NCBI RefSeq assembly: GCF_949628265.1
Contig: NC_088788.1
Location: forward strand, 11,036,001-11,100,000
Length of the DNA stretch: 64,000 nt
Direction of reading: 5' to 3'
Source: Cloeon dipterum
Lineage: Eukaryota; Arthropoda; Insecta; Ephemeroptera; Baetidae
Shown here: positions 53,352-64,000 of the stretch, piece by piece
Layout: each line of letters opens with the position of its first letter
Position numbering within the stretch: position 1 is the first letter of the stretch
The notes under the pieces: model-generated
What the model was told of the DNA's origin: nothing
Databases searched by the model: none
The model's input: only the letters and a program-made list of their open reading frames with translations
Program-made: the position numbers and the translations under genes

Positions 53352-54832
53352 ATTTCCACCAAATCCTAAAAATATGCATTTTAAAATCTTCAAAGTTGCT
53401 TGAGTTGCTCCTATTTTTGCTTGTCTATCATTTTTGTATGTATATTTTGTGTGATCTTAAACTCTAATGAATTATTAACTGTCTAAGCCACGTTGTGGAA
53501 ATATTGTTATTTCCCTATAAACTTAGGTGGGTAACCAAGTTTGACTGCAGATTCATCAGGTTTATTCTACCAAAAACCTATTTCACCGTCTTTATTTCTG
53601 TCCATGATCTCAATCGGACATCGTTTAGAAAACAACCGAGTGCCACACTTGCCAAAAATTGTTAGCAACCCCTCCGTCAACTTTATTGTGATGCATGTTG
53701 GTGTAACTAATACATGTTTAGCCATACCATTCCATGCCAATCACCTCTGGATGATAGAGAGCAGCTGGCCACTGCATCTCCACGGTCAAGGTTTTGGCAG
53801 GTTCACACAACCGAAATCGTTGAAACAATTCAACACCTTGAACTCGAAAAGAAATTTTACCACAATAATGCTTTGGTCTAGCAACTGACACACTTTAAAG
53901 TCTCAATATATATGTCATATTTATACGTGTATTGCTGTTTCACACCTTTGCACATTACCTCCGATTAAGAATGTGCTGATTTCCAAGCTCTTTTGAATTG
54001 CATCCTTCGTAATTATGTTGCCAAATGTGGCATAGAGTTAATTATACCACACCGTCATTTAATGATAGAGTGCATGTGTTGAGAATAAAATCGTGCTACT
54101 GCATCAAATGTTTTCTGAAGAATATTTATAAGATCGCGAGAAACTTTGCGGCCTGTTAGCAACACTGCATGAGATTGGAAATAAAGGCAAGGTAATAAGA
54201 AGCTGTTGATCACAAAAATCCACATTGCTGTTGCATAGAGGAATTAAATCTTATATATGTTGTGTTGAGATATTGGCTCCTATGAAATTAGGAGATTAGT
54301 ACACACTAGATTATAAAAATTCGTTGCGTAGAGATATTGTTTACTTATTGATTGGCAAACGAAGCTGTTCTGTTGTCGGGTCTGCAAGAACTAGTCTTTA
54401 AGATACGTTAAATATATATGCAGCAATATTGCAGTCTACCATTGTATCTCCATGCTCTATCTCTGAAACTCCGACTGGTAAAAATAACTCTGAAAATGTA
54501 TACTTCCTGAATCCACGCAATCTTCATCACTTCCAACAAAGGAGGATGCATGACCAGCTCACAACTTATAATTATGCTAGATAATTATGTTTTCAAGGTT
54601 GCAAACTCATGGCCAAATTATTCCTTTGGTAGTTCAGATTTGGACTGCAATCTTAGTCCTAAAAATGATTGTTTTTATGCCTAACAAACTGCGGTATTTC
54701 CATGTGAATTAAATAAAATGAGTTGAGTGGAGTAATAAAATATATAATTGTCTCTTTCCCAACAAACCCTTCAAAAATTTATAAAAATATAATATGGCAC
54801 ATGTCATGTAAATGGGACTATCTAATTGAATA
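53352..54832. other. Convergent 3' region between CDS and DERA
   Basis: Most of this is probably the 3' UTR of the CDS gene. AATAAA signals on the plus strand at 54084-54089 and 54712-54717 are candidate ends. A 115-codon frame at 53541-53888 has no recognisable domain. Confidence 0.5.
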
Positions 54833-56449
54833 TCACATTGCTGGAATCGGAATGAACGTTGGCTCCTTGTGGCCTGTGGCTAACTCGAGCAGCGACCTTT
54901 CAATGTTGCCCAACAATCCTGAAGCTCCGATGCGGAATAAATGGGGGTTCAGCCAATCCATGCCCAACTCCTCTCTTATCATGTTCATCCACACAACAGC
55001 ATCATTGGCCGTTCGTAAGCCACCAGCAGGTTTTAGGCCAACCTGAAATAATGGAGATGTTGAAGATGCAAGAAGTGAGCATTGCAAGTCATGATTAGAC
55101 TAACCTTTCGTCCAGTTATAGCGTAGTAGTCTCTGATGGCTCTGCACATGACAAGTCCGGAGGGCAATGTCGCGTTCACAGCTTCTTTTCCTGCAAATGT
55201 AAAAATTGATGGATAATTTTTCAAAGAAAATTCATTATTCCAAGCACAAAAAACTCATCTTAATACAATTGAATACCTTATGGAGAGTTCAAAATATTAA
55301 GTAAAATTATAAATAAAATTTTAGGTTAATTTAAAAAAAAAAATAATTCCCATTTTAAGACTTGGGAGACATGATTACCAAGACAGGTATACCAGCACGT
55401 ACGTTAATTATTAAAAATTTACAGTTCCTCTATTGCATTCAACCCCTTTTAAATCAAAAATGAAGTTAAACAGTTTTCTCAATTTATTACCTTAATTAAT
55501 GTGCTCATGAGAAGTCAAACTGACAACTGAATAATCAATATTTAATATAGAACAAACCTGTTGAAGTTTTGATAAAGTCTGAACCAGCAAACATGGTAAC
55601 AATGGAAGCGTTGTAAATGTTTTCCAGCGTGCCAAGTTCGCCGACAGCAAGAATCGTTTTCAGGTGAGCTTCACCGCACGCCTTCTTCATCGCCATCGTA
55701 TCCTTGTACAGCTCTAAAAGAAAAAGCTGGAAAATAGTTCTTAAAACATAAAATTGTGATTACGGCTCCAATTGCGGGAAATCACTAAGTGGCGTTCGAC
55801 AACAATGTCTATTTCAGTGGCTCCAGCCTGCACAGCCAACTCGATTTCTCGAACTCGTGTTTCTAGCGGATACAGTCCACTTGGAAAGCCAGCAGCCACT
55901 TGAATGCATCACAGAGAATTGATACATCCATTATAATAGAAAGATTTTAATTTACCAGATGCAATTGGTAAATTGGATCCGATGGTGTCCATGGTATTTT
56001 TGGCATGTGGAACCATTGCAGGATACACACATACAGCCGCAGTGGTTATTTTTTTCTGGGAGTTGGTACCCAACAGGAGGTGCAAAATGTCTTGGCTGAT
56101 CGGATTTTTTGCTTTGCGACACAGCCGTGCCACATTTGATTCACAATCATCGCCTTTAAGAAAGAAACAATGCAACGGTAATTCAGATTTTAAGATTCAT
56201 CACGTAAATAAGTACCTCCAAGGGTTGTCAAATCAATGAATGTCACAGCGCGGAGCAACCAAGCTGCCAAGGCATCATCATTTTGCAACTTAAACTCTTG
56301 CAATGTTGCAGCACGTCTATTGACTGCCGCCTCGTTGATCCGGACATTGTGGTTCATAAACGACAATTCTAGAAAAAGTTCATTCAAAGACATACAATTA
56401 GTTCTAAAATTCTAAAATGAATTTTTCATGAATAATATGTACCTTCCAT
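54833..56449 (-). CDS. DERA: Deoxyribose-phosphate aldolase
   Basis: Seven exons (56449-56443, 56368-56216, 56153-55956, 55898-55764, 55713-55558, 55190-55105, 55042-54833) give 314 residues. The enzyme splits 2-deoxyribose-5-phosphate into glyceraldehyde-3-phosphate and acetaldehyde, salvaging deoxynucleoside carbon. Key residues are in place: Asp150 in EIDIVVERH, the Schiff-base Lys213 in DFIKTSTGKEA and Lys249 in GLKPAGGLR. The long eukaryotic N-terminal extension and the class-typical AAGFPSG are present. The first coding exon holds only seven bases (ATGGAAG), so that start is inferred from phase and could be replaced by another upstream exon. It is divergent from SENP. Confidence 0.95.
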
Positions 56450-57436
56450 TTCTTATCTTGGAAAAAGTGAATTATTGTAATTAATTTGGCGAATTCGGCA
56501 AACACCTAAGAAGAAACACACATTAGAAATGAGAAATAAGAGAATATAAAAAATCAAATTCACAACTTTTAAGAAGTAAAAGATATTATGAGAATAATAT
56601 GAGTGAATAATAATTTTGCAATAAAATTTAAATATTATTCAACTCTAAATTAATTTTAGGAGTTTTAGAACAGAAATCCATCCATACAACCAATAACATT
56701 TTACGAGAAACACGATTGCAGGCCATAACTGGCCATAACCGGCATAATATTATGTAAAATTTTCAAAATAATGTTGGATTAGGATTAGAGCGATTAGAGT
56801 TGGACAAGAGCCCTCACTGCCTAGAGAGAGTACATAGCTAGCCATAAGGAGAGTAGAGACTCTACTCTCCTTAGCTAGCCACTTCTTCTTCTTCTTCTTG
56901 GTCGTGTTTGATAAAAAATGAAGGGTTTTGGCTGCCTAAATGAAAAGTGAGATCATCAGAACTAACTTTAATAATTCAGATTTTGTTGTCTTTGTCTTCA
57001 GCCTTGCCTGCAGGAGGAGGAAGAGACCAGGACAGGGACAGAACCAGACAAGAGCACATGTGGGCGTGGCAAGGTTTTGACAGTGCTACCACACAGCACA
57101 CATTATATTTTCAAATTTGTTCATTAAGTTTTAAAAATATTGTCAATTCAGCGTGTTTAAATTTATTCATTATGTTTACATGTTAGTTAATAGGTATTTA
57201 AAAATACATTTTTCTTGATTCAAGAAGTTAAAACTGCTTTCACTGAAATAAAGTTAAAACTATACAGATGGCAGCATTTATGTTACTGCCTGAATTAAAC
57301 TAAAATTACATACCATCCAGTCTGATGTCGGGCTTGATAGTTGCGTCTTTCGCGGTGCCCGTTTTCGCATTTTTTCATTAGTTTTCGCAGTTCTAATTTT
57401 CCTTCCTAATCATCTCTGGCACTTTTAAGTTTTACA
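56450..57436. other. Divergent DERA/SENP upstream region
   Basis: This AT-rich region of nearly 1 kb holds the inverted repeat at 56836-56880 and a short (TTC)n run just after it. No open frame is convincing. Both genes must start transcription here. Confidence 0.4.
56836..56880. repeat. Inverted repeat between DERA and SENP
   Basis: AAGGAGAGTAGAG and its exact complement CTCTACTCTCCTT flank a single A at 56859. Outer blocks AGCTAGCC and AGCTAGCC continue the symmetry after a two-base offset. It resembles a small foldback element. Confidence 0.65.
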
Positions 57437-60400
57437 ATGATTCAAGGCTTTTTCCGAAAAATTTCAAACTTTGTCTCTGGTACCCTAAACACAGATCACA
57501 ATCGCAAGAGAAGGTATGACATGATTTGAAACTAGACAACTAGAGATAATAATGTGTGCGCTTTACATTTATTAATTGTGCGGTTGAGTTTTCCAAAAAA
57601 TTAATCCAATCGGTTGCTCTAAATGAACCTCTCCTTAACAGTGTCAATCTAATGGTTGTGGAGTCGTAACCCAAAAAGCATGCCCAACAAGTCCCAATAT
57701 AAATTAAAAGGAGCTTCAGAGTTTCTGAAGTTCCCAGACCTCGGCAAACCAACCAAATCTCGGTAATTTTTATCTTTGTATGTTCTTTCAAATAATTCAG
57801 TTTCAAGAGAATCGATATAGTGTCATTATTATATTTTCGCATGCAAAGTTTTATGCCAGTCGTGTGTCTACTTAAATTGTACTGCCCAGTTTTGATGTAC
57901 ATTTAGATACCCGACTTTCTATTTATAAAATTACATTTTCTAGGCACTCTGAAAGTGAGACTGATTTAGGACTACCACGGTACGATTATCACAGCAAGAT
58001 GCGCAAGGTAGAACCCCAACCAGGTCCCTCAAGCGTCGAATCTGCTCCTGCTGCCGCTGCTGGTGCTGGTACTATGCGTACACTATTAATTTTGTAATGT
58101 ATTTTCCAACTGTTTATCTTTGTTTCCAGCTGCTCCTCAGACACAGAGCAAGCCAAACACATTTAGCAGCAAGTGCTTCCAGGTCTTCAAACCTGCCCCT
58201 GAGAAGCGCAAGGAAAATTTGGCAGATGAGACTGATGTAAGGCGATAATTATTGTTTTCAAATAGCATCATTTGATTATTTGTCTACTGCTTCAGGTACA
58301 GATATTGCCTAACCCTGTTAGTGCTTCTGCAAAATGCAGTGCATTCTCTACTTACCAACAAAGACAACCTTTGACTAACAGACAACCACCTGAGGAGGAA
58401 GATATCAAAGTCCTGTCACAAAGAGAGGTCCAAAAGAGGCACACATTAGCTTCTGCAGGTAAAATCTTATGACTCTCTTTCTAGCTGATTTTTTACTAAT
58501 ACAATTTTGCTTGATTAATCCCAACGAAGTCATTATTGTGATAAATTGAAATGCTGGCCATTTTCCTCAAAACTAACAAACGTCTGAAATTTTGGAAAAG
58601 TATCTTAAGATTCAACGAAATTAATAATATACAACCTGAGGACCATCAGGATTCGATGGCAAAAAGTTTAAAACAAAATTCCTTTTTACTTTGACATAAG
58701 CAACCAGTCTTGGACCCTTTTGGTCGTATGGAATGAGCTGACGAAATAATAAGTTGTCCTTGGGAGAAGGCAATTTATTCACCAATAAAACTGTATCAAT
58801 CATGTATGTTAAAAATAATGGATGATAGGGCAAAAATGATGAAAATGAAGTAATCACGCACAAAATGCGGAGCCACGATGCAGCACCACAATACCTTCAA
58901 GCGCGCGTCCTGCATTATTTCAAATTTCAATCATTGTCATAAAAGTTCATATTAAAATAAGATTTAAATACCACACTTTTATGCCAGTTAGCTAAATTTT
59001 CTTATTCATTTTTAACATCAAATGAAAACTTTTGATCAGCAAACGGCTTTGAATTTTACTCTTGATCTGAGATAATTATCAATTTTGTTATGCTTAAATT
59101 TTGTTAAACAGGGTTGAAATTTGCTACAATAATTGATATTTGTGATGAATTTTAGGCCCATCAGGCACCAATTGGTTGAGGCCTGCACAGAGCAGACCTC
59201 CTTTCTCCTATTCAAGAAAGGAAGCTTGCACAAGCACACCTAAGCGCTCTTGCTTCACAAACAGAAAGGTTTGTGTGGACAGTAAAACCATTCGGCGTGA
59301 CACTCGGCAGGTCAGTTTGCGCAGCCTCCTTTACAACAATGAAGAGAAAACAGCATACCGACGTCTGATCATGCAAGCTGCCAATATGCCCTCCATGGTG
59401 CAGTTCAGGTTGGACATTCACATATTTGCAGTCTCTGATTCACATGTTCAATCCCATCAGAACCCCCATTTTCCTGGAGAAAAAGAAAATACCTCTGATT
59501 GACCTCACGCTGGATGAAAGAAATATCCTCCCTGATTTGACTTCCAAGTCTAAAGAAGTGAAGAAGCTGGAAATTCGTGAGTTGAATTTCAATCTAATGA
59601 GCATTCTTATCATACTTTTTGAATAACAGCCGCATTCAAGAAACCTGAGGTCATCACACTTGATGCTGAATTCAAGCCAAAAGCCCCAGTTGTGGCCAGA
59701 AATTCCTTTGGAGATTCTCTGAAGGACAAACCATTCATGAAAGAGGGCTTTGCTGAAGGAATGTGAGTTTGCTTCTCAAAAAACTTAAACTGAAATTTCA
59801 TGTAACCTCCAGCTACGACAGGTACAGCGACAAACAGCAATTGCGCGCCAAGGACATTGAGCAAACCAAGAAGGACGTTCAGCTGCTTGAGGTTCATTCC
59901 CGTAGCGTGTTTGAATTCAACAGTGTTGCCAGAGCGCTGAAGCTAGCCACTCTCTTTGACATCGAAAAGGAAGAGGAGATCGAGGAAATTGAGGAGGAAA
60001 AGCTTCCTGAACTGCCTGATGAGGCTTATGTAAGAATATTTTTACACTTTATAGATTTTAGCTGTCATTATGTAAAAAATCTGACACTGCGTCTTTAATC
60101 AGTTTTTTTAATGCAAAAAATATGCTTCATTCGGATTTGTTTATGAAAATCTGATTTTTATGGCAATCTTTCTAGCTTATTTTAAAGTAGTCAGATTGTT
60201 AACTTTATTGAAGTTATTGGGAAGATTTTACAGCTAAATAGTAATTTACAAGTCGTTCGTGATGTGGTGATTCAGTCGATCAATACCTTTTTGAACTCCT
60301 TAGAAATTCTTCCAAATAATCTTGCCAACAGTTATTTGTCGTAATCGATTTTAATAGCAAAAATCTTGATTCTGACCATATTTTTACGAATCCAGGGGGA

Positions 60401-62925
60401 CATCAGCTTTAAAATCTCAGAAACTTCATGATCTAAAAATGTGAATTCGGCTTAAGTATTACCAGTGGCAAATAAGTTAGCTTTACTTTCTTTACAATGC
60501 GACTTAGTCTTGATTGGTCAATTCACCACGGCATGAATGAAGAGAGACCGCATTATTTTAATCAATTTTTATGCACAGATTATTGTGGACAAGGCGCTTT
60601 ATCCGAGACCCCCACAAGAAGTCCTTGTGTCCGGATTTAATGCAGACATCACACGCAAGGACATCAGCACCTTGGCTGACCGCAACTGGCTCAATGATGA
60701 GGCAAGTCCTCTAAATTAATTCCTAATGTTTTTAACACTGAATTCATGCACAGGTCATTAACTTCTACATGGAACTCATCAGAGAGCGTGGAAACTTGGA
60801 CAACTTCCCTAAAGTGCACACCTTCAACACTTTCTTCTATCCTAGATTGCGACAGACTGGCTATTCAGCCTTGAAGAGGTGGACCAAAAAGGTGCTATAT
60901 TTAATTTTTTCTTGCGTTTTTAACACTGACCAATAAATTATAACTTTCAGGTGGACATTTTTGCGCAAGATCTCATTGTGATTCCGATCCACTTGGGCGT
61001 TCACTGGTGCATGTCTATTCTGGATATGAAAAACAAACACGCACACTACTTTGACAGCATGCTGACATCCAATCCATCTGTTTTGACGGTGAGACTTCTG
61101 GATAAAAGGTCATGCAACGAAATTTATTTCCATTTCGTCGTTTCAGCTGCTAATGAAATATTTAGAGGAGGAAAGCGTGGACAAGAAAAAAGTGCCTTAT
61201 GATACAAGCAAGTGGAAGCTGATTCAAGAAAAGGTCAGTGCAATTATTTTAGATTATTCTTGTAGGTTAACTGAAACTATTCAATGGCTGACCAGGAACA
61301 ATATAACAATTATTTGATTTGACACGAAGTTTTATCTCTTAATTTGTGTTTTAAGTGCTGATGAGCAGATGAACCCTTTTCAGTTTTGTATGGTTTTATG
61401 TTAAATTATTTAAAGATTTGCAAAATTGGCTAAATGTTTCATAATTTATTAAAAATACTGCGTGATTTTTTTGGAAATGCGGCTTCATGAAACTATACTT
61501 GTTTGAACACATTTATTGATGGGTGAGAATCTATTCTTAGATTAAAATCATTAAAAATAACATATTACCAAAATGGGGTTACTTCTGAATGACTAACCAA
61601 AGATGTTTGGAAGCTCAATCTATTTCTGATGTTCTTGACGTTAAGTTTTCGATATATCTAGAAAAATCAAACTAGGAGACAAAAATGAGAAATTAATTTT
61701 AAAATTCTTGTACTTGGTCCCCTGCTGCAGTCATCTAAAAAAATGACCATACCTTGAACTACTTTTGGTGTTCCTGGCCCAAATCAACAAGAACTAATTT
61801 TCCATAAGTTAAAACACGCATTGAATTTTTCTGTCACGTCAAAGTGAGAACTAAATTTAGAATGAAAAATTTCCTAAGCTATTAATTTAAAAAACATGTA
61901 TCTAAAAATCTAAATGTTATAACTTCTGCTCTACCTGCTCCTTTTGAGCTCCATGATATTCGCCCACACTGTCAAATTTGACATTTACACATAATGAGTG
62001 TGCTATATATATGCACACTAAAAGTAATTCTCACCATTAGGTTGGAAAATCAGATCTCAGTCGAGACTGAAAATTTTCCTCTCGCCCCGAATCGGTTTAG
62101 GGCTTCAATCTCATGGTGGGAAGATTTTTTAAACTCTTGTAATTCAACTTTTGATCACGCGTTGAGATGTATTGTTATTTTATTTTTAATTTGTCAATGT
62201 AAGCCCACAATATGCATAGTGGAACCGATTATTATATAATAAGTCAGTTCCTAGCACGATCCTTGTAAAATGATCCTGCCTTTGATAAAAAAACAAAGTC
62301 CAATATTTTACCCAACATTATGATGCATTGTGACGCAAAAATGGGTTAAATGTTTTTTGTTTGATCCTTGGTTTTGAGGGCTGCTGCACTATTGACGTTT
62401 CCCCTCTAGGCCAACCAAAACTTCTATTGTGTTGTTCTATCATTCATCCTTGATCGGTATCAAAGGAAGAAAAATTTTAGGCCATTGAAACATCACATTT
62501 TGGCGCTTTGTTTGGACACGTGCTGCGTTTCACAAAGAGCTCACAAGATTCTATGACCTACTGTATAAAAATTTATAATTTTTAGCAAGAAGTTAGTAAA
62601 AGAGCATATTATAAAGAATAATCATAAAAAATTCGTGTCCTGTTTAAATAATTTTCGCAAAATATCTTATTTAAGAAGCGATCAATGTGTTAGTTGCATT
62701 ATCTGTGCCACCGTGTTAAAATTTTGTTACATAATAATGTTGCTATTTATTTTTGGTTCGCAGGAAATCCCAGTGCAACACAACGGCTACGACTGCGGCG
62801 TGTTCGCGTGCATGTTTGCCGAGGCTGGTTCTCGAAGAGGGAAATTCCTTTTCACGCAAGATGACATGCCAGATTTGCGGAAGAGGATGGTGTATGAAAT
62901 TTTGACCAAGAAACTGCTAACCTAA
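57437..62925 (+). CDS. SUMO-specific protease, SENP1/2 type (peptidase C48)
   Basis: Thirteen exons (57437-57513, 57944-58068, 58130-58236, 58296-58458, 59156-59408, 59461-59576, 59630-59762, 59813-60029, 60579-60701, 60754-60891, 60951-61088, 61147-61233, 62764-62925) give 612 residues. The N-terminal 400 are disordered, with a likely nuclear signal (HNRKRRHSESE) and an acidic run (EKEEEIEEIEEEKLPELPDE). The Ulp1 protease domain follows: DISTLADRNWLNDEVINFYM, His502 in HLGVHWCM, Asp519 in HAHYFDSML, and Gln564 and Cys570 in QHNGYDCGVFACMFAE. The enzyme matures SUMO and removes it from targets. Introns of 50-52 bases occur, and one is GC-AG. The stop is TAA 62923-62925. The 5' part (exons 1-6) is less conserved and its borders less certain. 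Confidence 0.93.
60702..60753 (+). other. GC-AG intron in SENP
   Basis: The exon ends NDE at GATGAG and the intron begins GCAAGTCC, ending CATGCACAG before GTCATTAAC. Only this junction gives the conserved WLNDEVINFYM, so the donor is GC rather than GT. The rest of the donor matches the strong consensus, as is usual for this minor class. Confidence 0.8.
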
Positions 62926-62984
62926 TTACTGTAAGTAATTCTGAAGGGTGATTGAAGGAAAGTTGTTTGGTCCTTTTATCTGAT

Positions 62985-62990
62985 AATAAA
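62985..62990 (+). terminator. Poly(A) signal of SENP
   Basis: AATAAA, 60 bases past the SENP stop. Confidence 0.6.
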
Positions 62991-63241
62991 TTCTCTAACT
63001 AGAGTTCAATGTTTATTTTATATCCTGTACTAAAATGTTCGCGCCTGTAACTAGCCTCAGATTACTTCTAATAACTCGCTTGGTCAAAGTTAATTTGAGT
63101 GGCAAAGTCGAAGTGTCAAGCTCTGCTTTCGTTAGTTTATTTTGTATAAAACAGAGGCAAATAAAGTGTGTATATTGAAAATATTATGAAATAAAATCAA
63201 TTATTTTGAATGATCAAACAGTAAAACTTTAATTCAATTAA

Positions 63242-63247
63242 TTTATT
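63242..63247 (-). terminator. Poly(A) signal of PEAMT
   Basis: AATAAA on the minus strand, 28 bases past the stop at 63275. Confidence 0.5.
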
Positions 63248-63274
63248 TTCACAATACTTCTAAATGGTCATTTT

Positions 63275-64000
63275 TTACAACTTCTTAGCAGTGTAAAGGC
63301 CCCAAACGTGCTCATTCCTGCTGACCCAGCCAAGCTTCTTGGTCCACCCGTTTTCCAGATCGTTGTAATCCTTCTGGGAAAATTCCTGTAACAATTACAT
63401 AATTTAAGATCAAATTACACCAGCACTTAAAAAATGTTTTTGGGGAAAATTCTAACTATTCACTTACAGTTATGAAAGAGTCCTTAATGCTGCTCAAGAG
63501 TTCGAGCTCCCTTTTCATGACGGCTACGAATTCCTTAGTGTTGTCCACTGCCTCCACTTCCTTCCATCCAGCCTCCTCCAGCAGTTTTCCGTACTGAGGA
63601 ACGGTGAGCAGGCGGTAGCCTCGGCCAGCCACGTAATCTTCAAACTCCTGGCCGCACTGTTCCTGTCCCCTTGCATAGTCGGTGATGAGAAGCTGTCCTC
63701 CAGGCTTGACCCAGCTCTGTATTCGAATTTGCAATAATTATTACTGCCAACAGTTAGACAAGTTTTCTCACAAGTAATTTCGCGAACAGCTCTTCCTTGT
63801 TGCCAATGTGGAGGATGGCGTCTCGGCTGTAGACAGCGTCAAATGACTCGGCAGGAAGATTGACTTTCAAAACGTCAGCGACTTGGAAATCGACCTGTAG
63901 TTGTGATTCATTCGGATTATTTGCATGACAGGTTCGTCATTGCTGCAAATTACCAGTCTCTTGACAGGCTCGTCCAGCTCTCCTTGGTACTGTTGGGCTT
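63275..64000 (-). CDS. Phosphoethanolamine N-methyltransferase-like, C-terminal part
   Basis: Four exons lie in the window: 64000-63954 (cut by the edge), 63894-63772, 63716-63468 and 63385-63275. They encode the C-terminal half of an AdoMet-dependent methyltransferase. DAVYSRDAILHIGNKEELF, KPGGQLLITDYARG and the tail YGKLLEEAGWKEVEAVDNT are typical of the phosphobase methylation family (PMT-2 of nematodes, PEAMT of plants), which turns phosphoethanolamine into phosphocholine in three methylation steps. The reading frame is clean to TAA 63277-63275. Whether the missing N-terminal half carries a second methyltransferase domain cannot be seen. The gene is convergent with SENP. Confidence 0.85.

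Noticed and set aside
59426..59626. Frame beginning at 59426 as a separate SENP exon start
   Set aside because: Using the AG at 59431 gives a 23-base intron and an immediate stop; the AG at 59460 restores the frame with a 52-base intron.

Overview
The window is animal, almost certainly arthropod, nuclear DNA. Genes are split by AT-rich GT-AG introns, many only 50-70 bases long, and the orthologue set is metazoan: prominin, MsrB1, LAMTOR2, SNX8, CMP-sialic acid synthetase, CDP-diacylglycerol synthase, deoxyribose-phosphate aldolase, SENP and phosphoethanolamine methyltransferase. The CMP-sialic acid synthetase has the short, signal-peptide-bearing form known from insects. The MsrB gene carries an in-frame TGA at the selenocysteine position and a SECIS-like hairpin. 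Many holometabolous insects have lost selenoproteins, so an early-branching insect (for example a mayfly or dragonfly) or another non-holometabolous arthropod is a reasonable guess; that is inference only. All exon models were built by hand from splice sites, and coding lengths of all complete models sum to multiples of three.

Layout. 44-1701 (+): 3' part of a leucine-rich-repeat gene. 3319-3612 (+): a small charged orphan protein. 5306-34204 (-): one very large prominin gene with at least 18 coding exons. Its first intron is 20.6 kb and holds a complete small zinc-finger gene on the opposite strand (22904-23496). The prominin gene appears to have two alternative last exons and a 24-base microexon. 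34.4-43.0 kb: an AT-rich stretch in which I recognise no gene.

43.2-64 kb is gene-dense: MsrB1 (-), LAMTOR2 (+), SNX8 (-), CMAS (-), CDS (+), DERA (-), SENP (+) and PEAMT (-, cut by the window end). Divergent pairs (MsrB1/LAMTOR2, CMAS/CDS, DERA/SENP) share upstream regions. Convergent pairs (LAMTOR2/SNX8, CDS/DERA, SENP/PEAMT) share short 3' regions. CMAS and SNX8 lie head-to-tail with only 73 bases between stop and start. The genes are housekeeping and functionally unrelated, except that CDS and PEAMT both serve phospholipid synthesis and prominin and SNX8 both act on membranes.

Most notable are the UGA-recoded MsrB1 with its SECIS candidate, the alternative prominin tails, the nested zinc-finger gene beside an inverted repeat, the PEAMT gene, and the CMAS-SNX8 near-overlap.
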